Below are positions 1 through 13,400 of a stretch of 64,000 nucleotides of DNA, in pieces. The DNA lies in the NCBI RefSeq assembly GCF_026914265.1, contig NC_069135.1:21197639-21261638 (forward strand), read 5' to 3'. Within the stretch, counting starts at the first letter, position 1. Every line of letters begins with the position of its first letter. Made by a program: the position numbers and the translations under genes. Under the pieces are notes generated by a model. The model saw nothing but the letters and a program-made list of their open reading frames with translations. It had not been told where the DNA came from and made no database searches. The DNA is from Mya arenaria (lineage: Eukaryota > Mollusca > Bivalvia > Myida > Myidae).

Positions 1-2505
1 TTTTTTGGTTGTTGTTTTTTCAAAAAAAAAATAGTTTGCCATCTGACAACTACATTTGTAAATCAGTTATAGATCCAATAATATAAAATAACAATTTCAT
101 AATATTACTTATATTGTAATATTCCATAATTATTAATCATCCTACTATTTCCATTATTCCTTGTCCCATCAGTGATCGACTATTATTTTCCGCCCATAAT
201 TTTGAATAGTAATTAAAGTAAGTAAAAACCAACGGCAATATTTAGTTTGTTCACAAATTTTACCTGATTGATTTTCTTTGGAAATGAGCTCTGTTTGTAA
301 TCAAGCTGAACAAAAAAAAACATGGCGTTTAAAAAAAGTATTATTTTACCATCCTTGTTTATCCGTTGCCATGAGTTGTCAAGTTCGTAGAAAACACAAG
401 TAGTCCACATATTGCAGTGTAATCCTTCTTAGAAATTTTCAGTTTCATTTCAGATTGATCAAGTTTCGATATTGTAACTAACGTTTGTTAAAAAAACTCG
501 CCAAGGGCGGAAGTAATCATAAAGCATGAACCCAAGAGACAATTTCAAAACAACTAAATTTTTTGTACCATAATCTTATCAGCAGATCAAATTTCAAAGA
601 CAATAACCCATTTACGCTTTGCAAACACGTATGTAATTCCAACTAACACATAAACAAGTCATTTGGGTTAATCCAAATTACGTGGACACTATCTAGGTGG
701 TTTCCAACTATTAACACGTAGTACATACATATGGAAATCGAAAGCGAAACAAAACTAATGCGTAATATGTGTTCTATCGTCGGTTTAAATTTTTTTTTTT
801 TGAAATTTTCGGAAGATAATGTTACCTGAATTGATTATCTGGAATAAACTATTGTTATTTAGCAAAAACACGTGTGCTGTATAACTAGATAAAAGTGTTC
901 TTGTTTTTTGGGAAAGGAAGGTCTTTTTTAGATTCAAGTTAATAAGGTTAGGATTTTATTTATCAAATACTATTATAATTGTTGCATGCTGAATATTACA
1001 ATAACATATATTTTTTAGTATTCATGTGTAATATAACAACATCACTCGATATGTTTGTAAACAAATTAATTTGAAACAATAATTGCTTAGCAAGTCATAT
1101 ACGTTTACTTCTAATTGAATAAAATTGTCTAATATATGACGACTCGAGACAGATTCTACGCGTTGTGCGGGTGACGAAGGCACGTATTTATTTATCCATA
1201 TGCATATATACTGATGATATTATTCAGTATTTTAGAGTTTTAACTAATAACCATACTTTCTATTATAATTGTATCTACTAAACACAATCACATTTGCATG
1301 ATGCGTGATTTTAATGTGTTTCGTGTACTGTTACTTTTCACAATAGATGAGCGTCGTTCACTAAAACCCTCAGGTGCTAATATTCATGTCCATTATAACA
1401 GGATTAAGCTAAGCTCAGTATTTTTGTCTTTTAATAACTTGAGTAATATTTACTTCTTTAAGAGTTTTTATGCTTAAGATGGGAATTATCATTATAGTAA
1501 TCACAATAAACAAATTTCATTAATCAAATTTCAATATTAGAAGTCTGTACTTTGCCTTATTGAAATAAGCTACTTAAGCCTGTTAAGCTTAAGAAGTTTC
1601 GAGAAATTGGGGCCAGAAGTTAAGAGATTTAACTTATGACCCTACGATCTGTTATAATTGCATTTAATTTACTTATCACAGTCAGATTTGCATGTTGCGT
1701 CGTTTCAATGTGTTTCGTGTACTACTACTGTAGCTGCGTACCATCACAGGAATTTGTTTGGTGGTATTAAGTGATATATCAAAGTCATAATATTATCAAA
1801 TACTGACAAAAACAGCAAGTGTTGTATATCATTGCAAAGGTTATGGATGGGGCTTATAAAAATGTACAGTATGTTTAGATTCAGACGGTTAAGTAAAAGA
1901 AAACAGAGTTCAAAATTGACCTAACTGATTTTGGGCACTTCCATAGTGCCGGTCCTTTCTTTAATGATAGTTTTAGTGGCCAGGTCTTTATCCGAAATTG
2001 TTGTTTTGTCAGTATTTTGTCATCGTAGACTTTATTATATCATTAAGACCATACACATGAGTCAAATTCCTGTGCGTACAATACGTGCGTACACTACAGC
2101 ACTGAAATATTTCTTTAAGTATTTTAGAAGTTAATCTTTTTACTATAACTGTAATTATCAAACACATTTATCATTCGCCAGTGGCATAACACGTCGTCCC
2201 AACGTGATGAAAAATTATTTTCGTTTTATTTGCTTCAAATACCCACACCGCAGATTTGCTACCAAGACAACAAATGTTTGCATCGATTAAGGATTGCAGG
2301 AGGTGTTTGGCCTCGGTCATACACGAGACATTTGTTCACAATCTTGAATACTTTTGCGAAGTTATTTCAACGTCGGAAGTAGGAATGGCGATTTGGACAC
2401 AGGACTTCTATAGACAGCGCCGATCGGGTCGCCCCTATCTGCCCTGTTTTCGTATAAGGCTAACAGTCACTAAAGTAAGTAAACTGTTTTGTTTGGTGTC
2501 CCTGT
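1..2505. other. AT-rich intergenic region with weak direct repeats
   Basis: No gene is supported here; the short open frames have no recognisable domain. Two stretches at about 1258-1336 and 1645-1727 are diverged direct repeats of each other. Both have TATAATTG near the start, TTTGCATG in the middle and AATGTGTTTCGTGTACT at the end, and a weaker third relative lies near 2136-2210. The motif near 1563-1612 (TACTTAAGCCTGTTA, then AAGAAGTTTCGAG) recurs in diverged form at 55983-56030, so it belongs to a dispersed repeat family. Confidence 0.5.
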
Positions 2506-2509
2506 TTTA

Positions 2510-2810
2510 TTCACACGGATTGATTTTTCGAAATTAAATTATAAAATTGACAATAAATGAGTTGTGACCATGCTCGAAGTCTTTGTTCATGATTCCATCC
2601 ACAAAATATTCGTTTATTTAATATGCAATATAAAAACACGTACCTGATACTGGTAGCAATAAATGAGAGCTAACATCAGGTACGTATTTCTCTATTGCAT
2701 AAGTTATGATTATTTTGCGGATGGAGTTATGAACAATGACTTCGAGCACTTCACAACACATTTATTATCAATTATAGGATTTATTTTCCCAAAATCGATC
2801 CACTGTGATT
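2510..2810. mobile_element. Foldback (long inverted-repeat) MITE, about 300 bp
   Basis: The segment is an imperfect palindrome. The left arm, about 2510-2652, reads inward through GTTGTGACCATGCTCGAAGT and ends in ACGTACCTGAT. The right arm, about 2668-2810, is its reverse complement, starting ATCAGGTACGT and ending at TTCGAGCACTTCACAAC and beyond. A loop of about 15 bases separates them. No coding capacity is seen. Arms of this length are typical of foldback or MITE-type non-autonomous DNA transposons; no target duplication was identified. Confidence 0.7.
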
Positions 2811-2982
2811 CTACCGTAGTGCGTACACCGTATTCTTGAGCTAATGCTTTATAACGTTACTGAACTCAGGTCAAATATGCTGGAGTAATCATAGACGGAT
2901 TTACCTCCAATATTGAATAATGATGAGTTTCTCCCTTTATAAACCGCGAATCATCCTGTAAACACATTTCGAATTGATAACT

Positions 2983-2983
<1 letters not shown>

Positions 2984-3027
<44 letters not shown>
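2984..3027. repeat. (AAT)n microsatellite
   Basis: About 14 uninterrupted AAT/TAA units lie downstream of the 3' end of the receptor gene. Confidence 0.95.
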
Positions 3028-3273
3028 TCATCATGTATGAATAATACAACAACAACAAAACTCCACATATATTTGAAGAAAATAGAGAAATTTAACAAGA
3101 AAACAAATAGAAACAAATAGTGCAAATTATAATAAATGCAGGGTATGAATGTTTTACAATGAGCTTTCTGGGAAATTGCCTGGCAATTTTATGCCAATGC
3201 ATACTTCCCAATATATGGGAGAGAAAAATATAATATTTATACTTGTTTTAATCAAGAGTTTTCTTTCAGTAGC

Positions 3274-4440
3274 TTAGTAACTGAGACTGGTGTCGAAAGT
3301 TGCAAGGCTTCTCGGGTATGTAAGAGTTTTGTCCGTTATGGAGCTATGCAGCGTCCCCGGAAGTGAGTACGGACGTTCAAATCGGAAGTCCGGATCTAGC
3401 TTGTAGCCGTTCTCCTCCCGACGACCGCCAGCTGACGCCACTTCATATTTTAGACGCGATACCGCTGTCAACGTCGGTAAGAAAATGATGACAAGCACGG
3501 CTAATGCATTTGCTAAAAGTCCAATAGCACATATGGCTTCCAAGTAGTCTCTATCTAACACAAGTAACGTAACTATCAATGCAATCCATAAGGCTAAACA
3601 GAACCAGGAGCATATTATGAGCACATTGGAGCTAACCTCTTTGTTGTTTTTCATCAATGATTTTAAACTCAGTGAGTAAATACAGCAAAGCACTAATAAG
3701 AATATTACATATGAATGATAAGCGACGAAATCTTTGCGTTGAAAGTCACATGCGTAGTATGTTATCTCTTCCAGGTTCCCCTTTCTTACTTCGAACACGT
3801 TCGTGGAAAACAAAACCGGTTTTCTTAAAATCCACCACTGGACACCAATCGCGACCTGAACGGAGATGGCAAAGAACCACATGAAGAGAGTGTTTATTCT
3901 TGAAACCTCTCCGCCAAGTCCTATCAGACTGTAACTACGGACACTCATCATTTTTGACAACATAGCCCCGAAGCAAAGCGTGTACGAGAAGCCGTGTGCG
4001 AAGTAGCGCATTCCGCACACAGATTCGCTGGGCGTAAACACAAAAGGCAGCACCGCCAGAAACAAGAACATCATTGCTATAAGAAGGGGTATTCCTAACA
4101 GTAAGTATCTCCTCATTAATGTTCCTCCGCATACTTTACATAAGAAGTAAATCAGGACAAACACTGTTATAAATGCTCCTGATCCAGCAATTATGACGAC
4201 GATGATTTTCCAAAGTTCGCTTTTAAATTCAGCCGTGGAATCCACGTAACCCATTTCGTGGTCAAGGGTCATACTGGTCGGATCCATTGAATCGTCCGAC
4301 GAGGCGTTGATATTGAGGCAAACACAAGGCTCGTCTACGCAATAAGACTTCCTCAGTTCTGGTAGAGCCTCGCCGATACTGTTGTACGACTTGAGAAGAT
4401 CGAGGTCTGCGGTCAATTGTTGATCCACCCATTGACCAAC
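3274..4440 (-). CDS. Receptor exon 6 (seven-helix domain and tail)
   Basis: Flanked by TTTATTTCAG; begins VGQWVDQQLTADL and ends at TAA (3274-3276). After the SYCVDEPCVC motif come seven hydrophobic segments starting near IIVVIIAGSGAFITVFVLIY. TM3 carries GAMLSKM, ICL3 has the short KNNKEVSSN, and TM7 ends IFLPTLTAVSRLKYE, the equivalent of the class C FxPK motif. The tail contains RFERPYSLPG and several Ser/Thr residues. Confidence 0.92.
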   Translation of the reverse strand, partial: VGQWVDQQLTADLDLLKSYNSIGEALPELRKSYCVDEPCVCLNINASSDDSMDPTSMTLDHEMGYVDSTAEFKSELWKIIVVIIAGSGAFITVFVLIYFLCKVCGGTLMRRYLLLGIPLLIAMMFLFLAVLPFVFTPSESVCGMRYFAHGFSYTLCFGAMLSKMMSVRSYSLIGLGGEVSRINTLFMWFFAISVQVAIGVQWWILRKPVLFSTNVFEVRKGNLEEITYYACDFQRKDFVAYHSYVIFLLVLCCIYSLSLKSLMKNNKEVSSNVLIICSWFCLALWIALIVTLLVLDRDYLEAICAIGLLANALAVLVIIFLPTLTAVSRLKYEVASAGGRREENGYKLDPDFRFERPYSLPGTLHSSITDKTLTYPRSLATFDTSLSY

Positions 4441-7400
4441 CTGAAATAAACATTTTTTTAATTAGGCTTGGCTTGGCATATTCTTCTTCTCAGACGTGTT
4501 TAGCATAATACAAATTTAACAGATGTATTAAAAGATCGGTTTCTAATAAAACGTTGTTTTTTTTATAAAAAAAATAAAAAATGTTATACTACGCTTATTA
4601 TGTGTGTTGTTGTTGTTGTTGTTGTTGTTTTCTGGTACATCCAATTGTATACAACTTGGATAGGTTGCCTATAGGTTATCTTTAGGCTGGTTTGCACTTT
4701 CAATTGATTTTACTTGTAAATATCAGTTTTGGCAGAAATAAAATATTGAACAACCAATAAATATTTCGGCCAAATGTAACCAAACCAAAGACTTAGTTTT
4801 ATAGAATTGGCTGCAGATGTTTCCACGCAGTGAGCACATAAACTATGCATAAGGATGAAATCCAACTAACACAAAACGAGAAACAAACAACACGACAGGG
4901 CATTACCCAAACGAAGATGGTTCATTTCGTACCCTTTGGATAGTCATTTCGTACCCTACCTGAAGTCATTTCGTACCCTGTATCTTATTTATATTTGAAG
5001 TTATATTTTCATATGAAAAACATTTAATTCAATGAAAATATACGTATTGTATTAACACATATGTGAATCTTATATGACTTTTGTGCTTTAGTTCGATCAA
5101 AATTAGTTAAAACCACTAGTCATATTATACCAATGAGTACTATAAAAAAATCTTTTTTTACCTAGGTAGGGTACGAAATGATTATCCAAAAAAAAATCGG
5201 AGGGTACGAAATGGTCAGGGTACGAAATGACTAGTTCCCGCTAAGATACCTGAAGCATGTTAGAAACTTGTAATGAAGAAATATCATAATTTCCAAGCAT
5301 CTCGTCTTTCGTTGATAATTCAACCGTCGCTCCTTCGTATTTGAACATCACATTACGCAGCTCTTGTCTGACCTCTGTTGGACTCTCAGAGAGAAAACCC
5401 GGACATAAAGTCATATTATTTCCGCAGATATTATTCGAAGCTTTGCTGACAGCGTTAAGCAATATATCAACGGCCCGTATGACATCAGATGCCTGCATTA
5501 ACGTCGTGACGTCAGATAGTACTTGTGATCTAGATTGAAAACCCCTAGCATTTGCATATCTTGCCAGCCATGTATTGTAAGACGAATGTAGCGTGATGTT
5601 ATTGGTGAGGAGATCGCGGAGATGCGCGTTGAACTCTTCGTTTTGTTTGTGTTGCAGTTCAAAAAAAATAGTCCCGAGAGGAATCGGTATGGAACTCAAA
5701 TCAACCCAATTGTCCCGACTTTCAACAACAATCCATGTCTTTAGTAACTGCCTTGACGTTAAACGTCTAAAGAAGTCATCAATGTATGATGACGTGGCAT
5801 ACACTAGTACAGTATTGACATCCGAGTCTTGAATTTTGTTTAACACATCGGCCATAGTCGTTGAGGCTTCTGAAAGTGTATGATGGAATTGTACACAAAT
5901 ATTCCGTGCATTGGCTGCTTCAAGCAAATCTTTTGCGTCGAAATTAGTCAAGTTAGGAGATGATAATACACCGATGTTTGTCCAATTCGCCATTTCTAAC
6001 ATGCTCAGCACAGCATCATGACTGTACATGGTCGGATCATATACAAGTTCTTCGTCACTGACTACCCGGCCCTTTCCATCAACCTGTAAGATCAGTTTGT
6101 CCGACTCTAAGCCAGCGACATCGTTGTTTTTATCAAACGTCAAATAAGCAGGTACAATAAGCGGTGTTGGCTTCCAGAAACGCAGATCCGTTTCAAAATT
6201 ATAACTGCAAGATTCAAAGTTTGTCAGAACTTGCATTGCACGACGCCTATCCGTACACGAGTCAAACAAAAGCGCACCAAACGAAGCATTTGGTAAGAAT
6301 GTAGGTTGTCTATCTTTAGCTGATTGAATAGCAAAAAGAAAGGCCTCAGAAATGACGTCATAATTGGCGTCGACGTTTAATCCGCTGCAAATTGCATCTT
6401 CTGACAATTTGTCCCACTGGCTTGATAAGGGTAAAAAGGCGGCAATAACGATATCCCCAGGAATGTAAACAAAGTCGCCATCAAAGGGTTGTTCAGTGGA
6501 CATGTTCGAGCACACGTCCTTGTTGCAAACTGGACACCAAGTATCGCAGACGCTTTCTGGAAAAGTGTCGTCTGCTCTAATCCATTCTTGCACACTTGGT
6601 GTAACAGAGTCTACACCATTATACGTCAATACTTCAGACTGAAATATGATTATAGAAACGCAATTTAACATTGCAACACATAAGTAGTAACAGTTCGAAA
6701 TATGAAATAAATATTTGAACTAAATATAAGTCATTTTTTGTATACGCGTGGATGTTTTTTTAGTTTTATGGTACTACTACAATATTTCTGTTGCAGTCAA
6801 TACATTTTGGAAGCTTCATTGATTGAGATTGTTCTTAAAGGCGCGCAATACAGGTTGATGCAAAGACAAATCGATAAATATGCACTTTTTGCCCAACCTA
6901 TACCGTGTGCCTTTAAGCTTCATTTTATAATAACATAAGTATGTTACATTAATTATATGTTTCTGATTGGAAAAAAATAAAAAAATAATCTATCTCATCT
7001 TTCGGAAATACCTTATTGAAATGGCCATCGGTGATAAGCGATATCAATGCTGTGAATGGTTCCCGTTTCGTTAACTGGTTAAGCGTTACTCCTTTAAAAT
7101 CGGTAGATGTTTCAAATAGTTCGGCGTCTAGACAAGCCCTTGAAAATGTTGAGCAATTATTCGATGCCATGGCTACGCTCGCTTGGGACATAACTTTATA
7201 CACATCGCCAAAGGAATGAAAACGGTCTATTCCACAGCTTCTGAACAGTTCTTTGTCAATAAATCCGACATCAGCACACCGAATCTTCTCCTCAGTTTCA
7301 TTGAGGGTGCAATTAAAATTTTGACTGAAATATGTTGCCAGAAGTGAGTTTCCTTCTGTGAAAGTCTCATTTAAATATAATGTCACGTAGTCTGCAAAGT

Positions 7401-10400
7401 TATTATCTTCTTCCATGGTTTTGTCCCAGTCATCAGTCAATATTACAGCCTTCTTTATGTTCTTGAATGTTTGCAATATCTTCAAAGAATCTGTCTCTTT
7501 ATCGTGTGTTACAATTATGACGCTAGCATCGGCCGCAAGCCCGTTAGAGATGATGTTTAAATTGTCAAGAAGATTTTTCTTATTCAAGAAGACAATAATT
7601 CCGGGTGTGGTAACGTCACCGATGTTGTCCGTACTGATATTTGCAATTGTCTGTGAATATCTGACACAAATGCCTAAGTCGTCTGCAAGTTTTAAAAAGG
7701 CGGAATGCTCGGCCTGGGAAATAGGCCGGTCGTCTGCGGCTGTCGCAACATAGTCCCAATTAAGACTTTTCAAAACGTGACCGAGTATCTGTAATACAAA
7801 AAGAGTGTGTGAAAGTAACTTGACATTACTTGATTTCTATAAAAGTTTAGTTTACTCTGGGACACAAATCAAAGACAAATATCAAAAGGTGGAGTCTATC
7901 GGCTCAGAAGTCAAATTTGGAGTAAAAAAGCATGCGTGATTCAAGCAGAATTTCAACCTACAGATGCAAGAAATTGTAAATGTGTCTGAAATTAAAACTC
8001 TGGATAATTAAAAAAACAATCGGGTGATTCGAGTTTTTGACACATGCGCCTGTTAACTGTAATAATGTTTTTATGGAGGAAGGTCGTTTTGGCGATAATA
8101 TGCATGTTATAATATGTTGCTTAAATGATCAGAAGTTGAACATTTTTACCGTTATTACTAAACTTCGACAACGCCCACAGACTCAGTTAAGAGTTCTGCT
8201 CTTAACATCAACACTAGGATAAATTGTTTGTAAAATTCCGATTAAGCGGACACTGATATATGATCATATTTAAAATTAGTCTAACACGACACCCTATACA
8301 TTGATATATGATCACATTTAAAATTAGTCTTACACGACTTCCTATATTGAAGTGGGTACACAAGCGGATTAAAGCGGGGCGTACCCGACGCAACCCCAAT
8401 CCCTAAAATCGTATAAGACTAATTACACCAATATCGGAGAAAAGGGTAATACAATACGCTCGACAGGCACAATTTCGGACTTGAAATGGTTAAAATGATC
8501 TTGGTGGATTAACCCCAAACCCCCATACAAACATTTCTGGCCTTTACATTTCGTTTCTCAGGGGCGCATGTCAATCTGTTCCGCCCCTAAGTTACGCCCC
8601 CTTTAACGACAGATTCGCCCCTGATGAATGACGCGTCAATCGAAACTAGATTCGTAACACTTAAACAGGAATAAGTACTCTTTTCCTAGTAAGGGATGAT
8701 AAAGAAAATTTGAAGCATGATGTGTACATGAGCTCATGTTTTAAGCCATCCTTGAACCTGACCTATGAATCAGAAATGTGGTAGCCTTTAACAATTATTT
8801 AGAGTAATTCTCGGTATTAGTTAAGCTATATTAGGAAATGAGTTTGTAATCGGAATTATATTGATGATTTAAACGATTTTGTAACTATTACATCATATTG
8901 AAACCTATACAGACAGATGCAGCTGAGACATGTTCTGAGCGGAATGTAAGGTAGAAGCAGACCGAACCTTTTCGCCTTTACCCATTCGGAACTCCTCGGC
9001 CATTCTTTACGAAAACAACCTCGGATGTATGCCGGTACATCAATTGAAGTAGTTCGTAATTTTTTGAATTATATCATTAATTAAAATTAGTGTTTTAGAG
9101 TTGTATTTATTGATCTAAGTTTAAATTGATTGCCAGTGAAGTGTATTATTGCAAACATAATTAAGATTTCCAAGAGTTAAGACATAAAGTTTAACTGCTA
9201 AATAAAATTACTACGCGATCTACTTGCTGCGGACTTAAACGTACTTCTTTTTGAGTATGTAAACCGTCCAAATACATCCGAGGTTGTTTTCGATAAAATG
9301 GCCGAGGAGCTCCGAATGCGCCTTTACAATTTTATCAATCGGAACGCATGGGCGGTTTACAATGTCAGAATTATTTTCGTTTAAAACTACGCTGCAAATA
9401 GATCGCACAGTAATTTTTAATTTAACACCTAAACCTATGTACATAAATCTTAGGATTATTATTTTTATGCAATTATACGTTTCACTGGATTTCAAATAGA
9501 ACTTAGTAATACAACTTTCACCTTAGCACCAGAATGGATTATTATTATAAAAGTTTAACTGACTACTTATAATGATGTACCGGCATTCATACGAGGTTGT
9601 TTTCAACGGCAAATGGCCGATGAGTTCCGATTGACCATTTGATTTGATGAGACCATTAACTAGTTCAACTCCCAGTGCACCCAGGGTATTCATACATCAT
9701 CTTAAGCCAAAGTCAAATCTAAAGAAAAATTGTAAGTTTTCTAACATAAAGGTACGTAATTTTCGACAAGGTCAATGAACATAAAAGTAATTCAGAAAAT
9801 ATTTAGTTATAGTATAATATAATATGATATAATATAATATAAAAATTGAGGTACTTAAATTAGAAAGGTAACTTAACTTAGGAAATGGCTTAATTAAAAG
9901 ATGTTTCATAAATACCGGCACTGGGGCTGATTCAATAAGGAATTTAGTCGTAAAGTGGAATCATATTAGTGTCATATTTTAATTATTTGGCAACAATTTA
10001 GTATGAAATGAATTTTAGCCGGTTTAGAGATGATAACACAGAAGAAAGAAACAATTTATAACTTAATACCATCTTAGATATGATCTATAACTACGGATTT
10101 AAGATTTCCGGTATCGCTGACCGTTTCAAGGCGGCTAACGAACTATTGATAATAAATGTGTTTAAAGCATATGTAGTTTATTTGTTAGGTTTTTGGAATT
10201 TCATATCTTTTTTTAGTGTTTGCTCGGCCTTTACCTTATGCCTCGAAACTGGGTATTCGGTTAATTGTTTGACAACCGGGTGATAATCCTTTTGTTTCCT
10301 TTGCTTTACGAGAATTGTTAACACTGACAAGCGTGTGATCTGCAATATCAGTTGTATGTTTTGTAAGGAATCTAGGTAAATCTTCCACTATGGGACAACG

Positions 10401-13400
10401 TTATACGTTTATACCACCACGATAACTATTTACCTGGATATTGGAGTATACAGGGATATCCGCTACAATGTAATCTTCCTCGACTGTTGGTCTCCCTTTA
10501 TCCAGCATCGACACGTGTAAAACGTCTGTGAAACTGGAAATTACACCGTCTACCTTCGCCGTGGAATAGGAAAGTATCCCTGAAATTCATCAATACGCAC
10601 TTTGAAATGAAATTGCAAAGGGAAACAATTTGCATATACATTTTTTAAATGCAAAGGGAAACAACTTGCATATACAATTTTTAAATGGAATTGCAAAGGG
10701 AAACAACTTGCATATACAATTGTTCAATGAAAATGCAAAGGGAACAACGTACACATAACCTTATTTAAATAAAATACTACTTCAAGCAAAGATAAACTTC
10801 CACATAAACACGATACAGTAGGATAAAATCAGGGACCTTGACCTTCATTTAAATAGGGGAAAATCATTCCAAATTATTGTTAACGCATTTATGTACACAG
10901 TTTTGCACTAAGTTATAAAGCTCCCTTTTAGTGACCTTCACATTAAAGTCTTGCGTGCGAAAAGATCGTTAAACGTCCTGAAACATTTAAGGATCTAAAA
11001 ATCAAAATTAATACTTGTGTTTGCATTTTCGTCAGTTCTGAATTAGTTTTGTTGCATATGCAAAACAAGATGTTATAGAATCTTAGTCAATACATTGTAC
11101 AGTACATGTGCGTTGCTATAATTTTATTTAGAATTAAAGTAGATCGTAGTCAGATCTCTACGCGCGGTAATTCACCAGCGTCCAATTACAGCATTGCTGT
11201 CTTGCGAAATGCCGCTAATACACAAGTCACGTAAGGTCAACCGGCTCATGCCTAATGAATGCTTTTTTGTGCAGAAAATCACGTGCGAATGTAAATATTT
11301 GTACTTAATAAGTAGGTTGAATTCCCAAAGGGATATGAAGACACTAGGACAGGAAAAAGCAATTCCTATTTAGCTGAAATGTGTCTGTCATGCAACGTAA
11401 GCAATATTTCAACTGTCTGCATGTTTCAAAGAAATATAGCACAATACTTCTGGGGTTTAAGAGAAATGCAATTATCTATACGCAAACACGAAAAAAGATC
11501 TAAGAAAAATACAAGCAAAATATTTATCTTTATATGTGTATAACGATATTCACTCAGTGAAAAATGAAACACTTCGCGCCACGTGTTTGCAAATCTTGGC
11601 ATTGTCAACAGCTATATCTCTGAGACAAAATAATTGAGTATCTATAAAAACGTCATCCCTCCGAACATCTGTAACCAATAGGCATGATAAAAAAGCTTAT
11701 TTTTTCTAGGACAAGTTGAACTGGTATTCTAATAGCTAAGACAACGACAATTGGCTTTATCTTATCTCAAAGACAATGACAATTGACTTTATCTTATGGC
11801 TAAGACAACGACAATTGACTTTATCTTATATCTACGACAACGACAATTGACTTTATCTTATCTCTAAGACAACACCAAATGGCTTTCTCTTACCTTTAGG
11901 ACAACGACAGTTGACTTTCTAATTGCCGTTATCTTATCTCTAGGACGACGATAAATGGCTTTATCTTATCTCTAGGGCAACGACAATTGAATTTATCTTA
12001 TCTCTAGGACAACGACAATTGAATTTATCTTATCTCTAGGACAACGACAGTTGACTTTCTCTTGTCTCAAGGACAACGGGAATTGACGTTATCTTATCTC
12101 AAGGACAACGCCAAATAGCTTTATATTAACTCTAGGACAACGTCAATTGACTTTCTCTTATCCTATGACAACACCAAATGGCATTCTCTTATCTCTACGA
12201 CAACGACAATTGAATTTCTCTTATCTCTAGGACAACGCCAAATTGCTTTCTTTATCTCTAGGTCAACGACAATTGAATTTATCTTATCTCTAGGACAACG
12301 CCAGATTGCTTTTTCTTATCTCTAGAGCAACGACAATTGAATTTATCTTATCTCTAGGACAACGCCAAATGGCTTTCTCTTACCTCTAGGACAACGACAA
12401 CTTACTCTCTTCTCTCTACGACAATGCCAAATGTCTTTCTCTTATCTCTACGATAACGACAATTGAATTTCTCTTATTTCTATTCTATCGACAATTGACT
12501 TTCTCTTATCTCTACGACAATGCCAAATGGCTTTCTCTTATCTCTAGGACAACGCAAAATGACTTTCTCTTACCTCTAGGCATTCTCTGACCTTTAGGAC
12601 AACGACAACTGACTTTTCTCTCTTGTCTCTATGGCAACGACAATTTACATTATCTATGACAACGATAATTGTCTTTCTCTTATCTCGAGAAAAACGACAA
12701 TTTGCTTTATCTTATATATAGGACAACGGGCTTTCTCCTATTTCTTTGACAACAGCATCCGACTATCTTTAGAACAACGACAATTTGTTTTTGTTTTCTT
12801 ATATCTATAACAACGACAATTGACCCTCTTATCTCTAAAAAAAATAACAATCGGGGTTAACTGCGCTAACCTTTCTCTAGAACAACTACAAATGGCTTTC
12901 TCGTTATCCCCAGAACTGTAATGCGGTTCTCTCATCCCCAGGACAGTAGCATTTGGCTTTCACATCTAGGACAACGACATATGACTTCGTCTGATCCCTA
13001 AGACACGACACTGGGCTTTCTCATATCTCTAGGACAACGGCAATAATCTAAAGGAACCAAGAAAAAATACTTTTCGTACTAGCTAACGGTCGTAGGCGTT
13101 AGAGCATATTTTAGAAAGAAAATACAGATGACTAATTATACCTGTTACGATTGACATGGTTGCATTTTCACATCTTGGGTCGTAAAGGCGATTACGAAGC
13201 AACGTTGCAACACGTCTCTCTGAACCACAGCTGTCGTATATCTCAATACCTGTAATTAGAAAGTATGTAGAATATTGCTGGTAATAAAATACAGATTAAT
13301 CAGTCAGGGGAAAATTTACAGTATTGATGAGTTAATAAGTCGATTAAAGATATTCTCAGGTTGGCAAAATACATATGATATGATTAACACAACGAGACGC

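Noticed and set aside
2256..2537. 93-codon plus-strand frame
   Set aside because: No recognisable domain; its end runs into the foldback element arm.
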